Source of the DNA: Hymenolepis diminuta
Lineage: Eukaryota; Platyhelminthes; Cestoda; Cyclophyllidea; Hymenolepididae
Assembly (NCBI GenBank): GCA_900708905.1
Contig: CAADRB010000005.1
Span: 2,509,689 to 2,573,688, forward strand
Direction of reading: 5' to 3'
DNA: 64,000 bases
The notes beneath the pieces are model-generated. The model saw only the letters and a program-made list of their open reading frames with translations, had not been told where the DNA came from and did no database searches. Numbering within the stretch: position 1 is the stretch's first letter; the number at the start of each line of letters is the position of its first letter. A program made the position numbers and the translations under genes. This document shows positions 61,961 through 64,000 of this stretch, in pieces.

Positions 61961-62104
61961 ATTCACTGCAATTTCTGATGGTAACTCCAATTCGTGCGTA
62001 ATAACCTTCACAAGCTTCATTTTGTTTCTGTATGTCGTATATACGCAGTTAGTCTTGATTGTTATCTCCACACACTGATATGGCTCGTCAGTCATGAAAC
62101 TATG
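61892..62104 (-). CDS. Candidate exon of a minus-strand gene, unknown
   Basis: A minus-strand frame with ATG at 62095 encodes 67 residues starting MTDEPYQCVEITIKTNCVY with balanced amino-acid use. An acceptor (TTTTTTCTG...CCATAG, ending at 62105) precedes it, and a GTAAGA donor after 61918 would end it in phase 1, compatible with the acceptor at 60532. If unspliced it stops at 61892. Part of the frame overlaps a diverged duplicated segment (61870-61960), and the second copy carries a stop, which lowers confidence. Start context is weak, so an internal exon is more likely than a first exon. Confidence 0.25.
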   Translation of the reverse strand, partial: HSFMTDEPYQCVEITIKTNCVYTTYRNKMKLVKVITHELELPSEIAVNCNIYHFIWLNIWMHCKKLCVYD

Positions 62105-62299
62105 GATAATTTTTCAAAATTCAGAAAAAATTGACTGGCCAAAGGCGGTGAAGTGAATGAATAGTCGGAAGCCCACCTGTCTTATATTAGAACTCACAAA
62201 ATCTACGTTTATCAATACACAACTACTGATGTAGAAAACCGACTCCAATCATCAATTCTAATAACAAGAGATTTACTTAACTGCGACCTCTCATTAGGG

Positions 62300-62384
62300 C
62301 AGCGCCAGAAGGCCCTCCATCTACCCATGTTAAGTGTTGCGAAAGCACTTATCTTAACGGCGTTAGTACCAAACGGTGGTGCTG
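62300..62384. other. GC-richer imperfect inverted repeat
   Basis: CAGCGCC at 62300-62306 can pair with GGTGCTG at 62378-62384, and inside it GTTAAGTG (62329-62336) pairs with CACTTA..TTAAC (62346-62358) around a TTGCGAAAG loop. Could be a structured RNA, transcription-factor site or decayed palindromic element; no family recognised. Confidence 0.3.
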
Positions 62385-62407
62385 GAGGTTACATAGTATC
62401 CTCTCAC

Positions 62408-62608
62408 CTTTATTTTTTCCAGGTGGTTTTCTTCTTCAGGCTGAAGGAATATAGAAATGTGTAGTAAAGCGGCATTACAATCGGAAATTTCGAAATAGGA
62501 TGACAAAGTTCCGTTTTGGTTAACGCATTTTAAAATGACTGAATTGTTGCAAATTCTTCTTAATTTTAGAGGAGGGCAAGTGAAGGAAAACTTGGTCTCA
62601 TAGGACAT
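62408..62608 (-). CDS. Candidate first exon of a minus-strand gene, unknown
   Basis: The ATG at 62608 has A at -3 and an in-frame TAA lies a short way upstream. It opens exactly 67 codons to AAG/GTGAGA, a strong donor, phase 0. The peptide starts MSYETKFSFTCPPLKLRRIC, has four cysteines and ends EEENHLEKIK; composition is more protein-like than most frames in the window. An alternative is a microexon: CTATATTCCTTCAG is a good acceptor that would leave just the last 33 nt (11 codons, PEEENHLEKIK). No domain is recognised. Confidence 0.33.
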
Positions 62609-62732
62609 GTTTATTTTTAACAAATCAATATAATTGGCAGTTGGCTGTTACTGTTATTTCAATACATCTCTTCAAAGATAAGGCTGGGAAGATTTTAAAA
62701 TTGTGTAGTATCTGTCAAGGCAGGTCTATTGT

Positions 62733-62800
62733 TGCTCTTACGCGGTTTCTAATTTTAATATAGTGCATCCAGATGAATAATTATATCAAATTATAATCGT
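62733..62800. repeat. Local diverged duplicate, copy B
   Basis: Second copy of the 61870-61960 segment (see there), direct orientation. Confidence 0.5.
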
Positions 62801-62811
62801 ATCAGATCATA

Positions 62812-63033
62812 GTGGTTTCCTTCTGGAAATCCCAAATTGCAGACACCAAACATGACAGAACTTTTATTTCATCTGGCTTTCGTACATATGCAGGTGATTT
62901 TTCGTTATATATTCAAACATTCAAGAAACAGAAAGCACCTTATTATTGGACAGGAGTTTGTAATGGTTCAAGTACACACAAAAAATCCTCTCTTCCATAT
63001 TTAATTACAGTGGTTCATTATGGCCTTCCGTGA
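62812..63033 (+). CDS. 73-codon open frame, unknown and doubtful
   Basis: Plus-strand open frame (non-ATG start) including RTFISSGFRTYAGDFSLY and APYYWTGVCNGSS. AAATTGCAG and CATATGCAG/GTGATT within it could bound a 50-nt exon in the same frame. Amino-acid use is fairly balanced, but no domain is recognised and adjacent sequence is a duplicated repeat. Confidence 0.15.
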   Translation: MVSFWKSQIADTKHDRTFISSGFRTYAGDFSLYIQTFKKQKAPYYWTGVCNGSSTHKKSSLPYLITVVHYGLP

Positions 63034-63039
63034 TTGGTT

Positions 63040-64000
63040 ATATTCTTAAACGCGTAACTCAGCTCGATTTTATTTCACTTGCAGTTCTAATATACGCCGT
63101 TGATCTTCCACCTCGTCGTTTATTATTATTACAATCTCCAGTAAACCAAAAGTTTACAATCCTTCGTTGAATATAAGAAATGGTAATCGGTTAACAGTAA
63201 ACCCAATAAATGATAAAGATGTGTAATTCATATTTTATAATTCAAATTTCATGATTTGTCATCTGGATTGCTAAACATATTCTACTCCATGTTTACAGTG
63301 CTTATTGACGGGCTGTTAGATTAAGATGGTCAGTCTCGCCACTTCAATCCATTTCTTATTCCAGAGGTTGGGAAATCAGAATGATCATACTCGATAGTGA
63401 GTACCTTGCATGACTCTGCCTGGTACCTAATTTATAGATTAACCGCACAATTCTTTGCATTCTTAATTTGCTTTTAATTTACTCAATCTCTCCCACAATC
63501 AATTTTTGTTAGCAAAGCTATATCCATTTGTCATTGAAATGGTAGCACTTCCAATGGTGGCAGAAGGAACTGTGAGATGAATTGTAACAAATTGGCAATA
63601 AAAGTGTTCTAACATTCGAGCAGGCTGTCTAGAAAGAAGACATAAAATTTATAAATGGAAAGAAATGACAAATTAGTCTAAAATGATTCACTAAATTTCT
63701 TCTTTATTGCCTTGTAAGCAATAAATTTTGCTAAATTGAATCTGAAGCAACGTAGCCTATCCGAAACGTGGAGACATCTTTGTTCGTTCTTTGACCAGAA
63801 TTCAAATTAATGCCAACTAACTCAGAACGATTTGTCTGAGAATTCAATCTTTTGAAAGAATTTTATTTTACAGAAAATACTCATTGAGTAATCTACCATC
63901 ACAAAGCCTTGTAGTTTGAAAAGCTGGCAAGTTACTTAATAAAATAGAAAATTTGGATTCAAAATTATTCAAATGATTCAGAATTTTCTATAAGGCTATT
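63040..64000. other. AT-rich stretch, nothing recognised
   Basis: No supported features up to the window edge. Confidence 0.4.

Noticed and set aside
1..64000. CRISPR arrays, bacterial operons, rRNA, intact tRNA, U6 or spliced-leader RNA genes
   Set aside because: Looked for by characteristic spacing and conserved cores; none seen. The window is eukaryotic in character.

Overview
This looks like a gene-poor stretch of an invertebrate animal genome. It is strongly AT-rich (about two thirds A+T by eye), has no long open reading frame, no operon-like packing and no intact RNA gene. Short GT..AG-bounded open segments suggest spliced genes. A decayed Ty3/Gypsy pol fragment, degenerate tRNA-derived pieces and old short repeats fit a metazoan. 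A helminth such as a flatworm is my guess, from overall base composition and the kind of Gypsy element, but nothing here proves it.

Left part (1-8.9 kb): the best-supported gene start is on the minus strand at 6453-6501. It is an ATG in an optimal Kozak context encoding a hydrophobic signal-peptide-like leader and ending at a GTGAGT donor. A GC-richer 5' region with a CCAAT box and a (CACG)n run lies upstream of it (about 6502-6830). Two further minus-strand segments (5974-6109 and 5349-5508) have good splice signals and join in phase, giving a tentative complete 114-residue secreted or membrane protein. A broken Ty3/Gypsy integrase 3' end lies at 8275-8821.

Middle part (9-60 kb): mostly an AT-rich desert, punctuated by short GC-richer islands of 150-500 bp near 14.7, 26.1, 30.2, 34.0, 36.7, 40.2, 42.5, 44.2, 48.6, 50.1, 54.3 and 55.2 kb. 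Many islands contain purine/pyrimidine tracts, and several share a tandem CAGACAGAC motif. They may be regulatory elements, UTRs or short exons; the sequence alone does not decide. Some contain exon-like segments (26082-26153, 30122-30292, 42991-43168). One open frame (55848-56024) looks like the relic of a DNA-transposon helix-turn-helix. At least six diverged copies of one short dispersed repeat family and four tRNA-like relics are scattered through the window.

Right part (60-64 kb): three minus-strand open segments (62408-62608, 61918-62104, 60429-60531/60631) end at plausible donors. The last two join in phase, which suggests a second minus-strand gene or gene relic. It is mixed with a locally duplicated repeat and a hairpin-forming GC-rich patch.

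All coding calls are tentative. No product could be named except the retrotransposon fragment.
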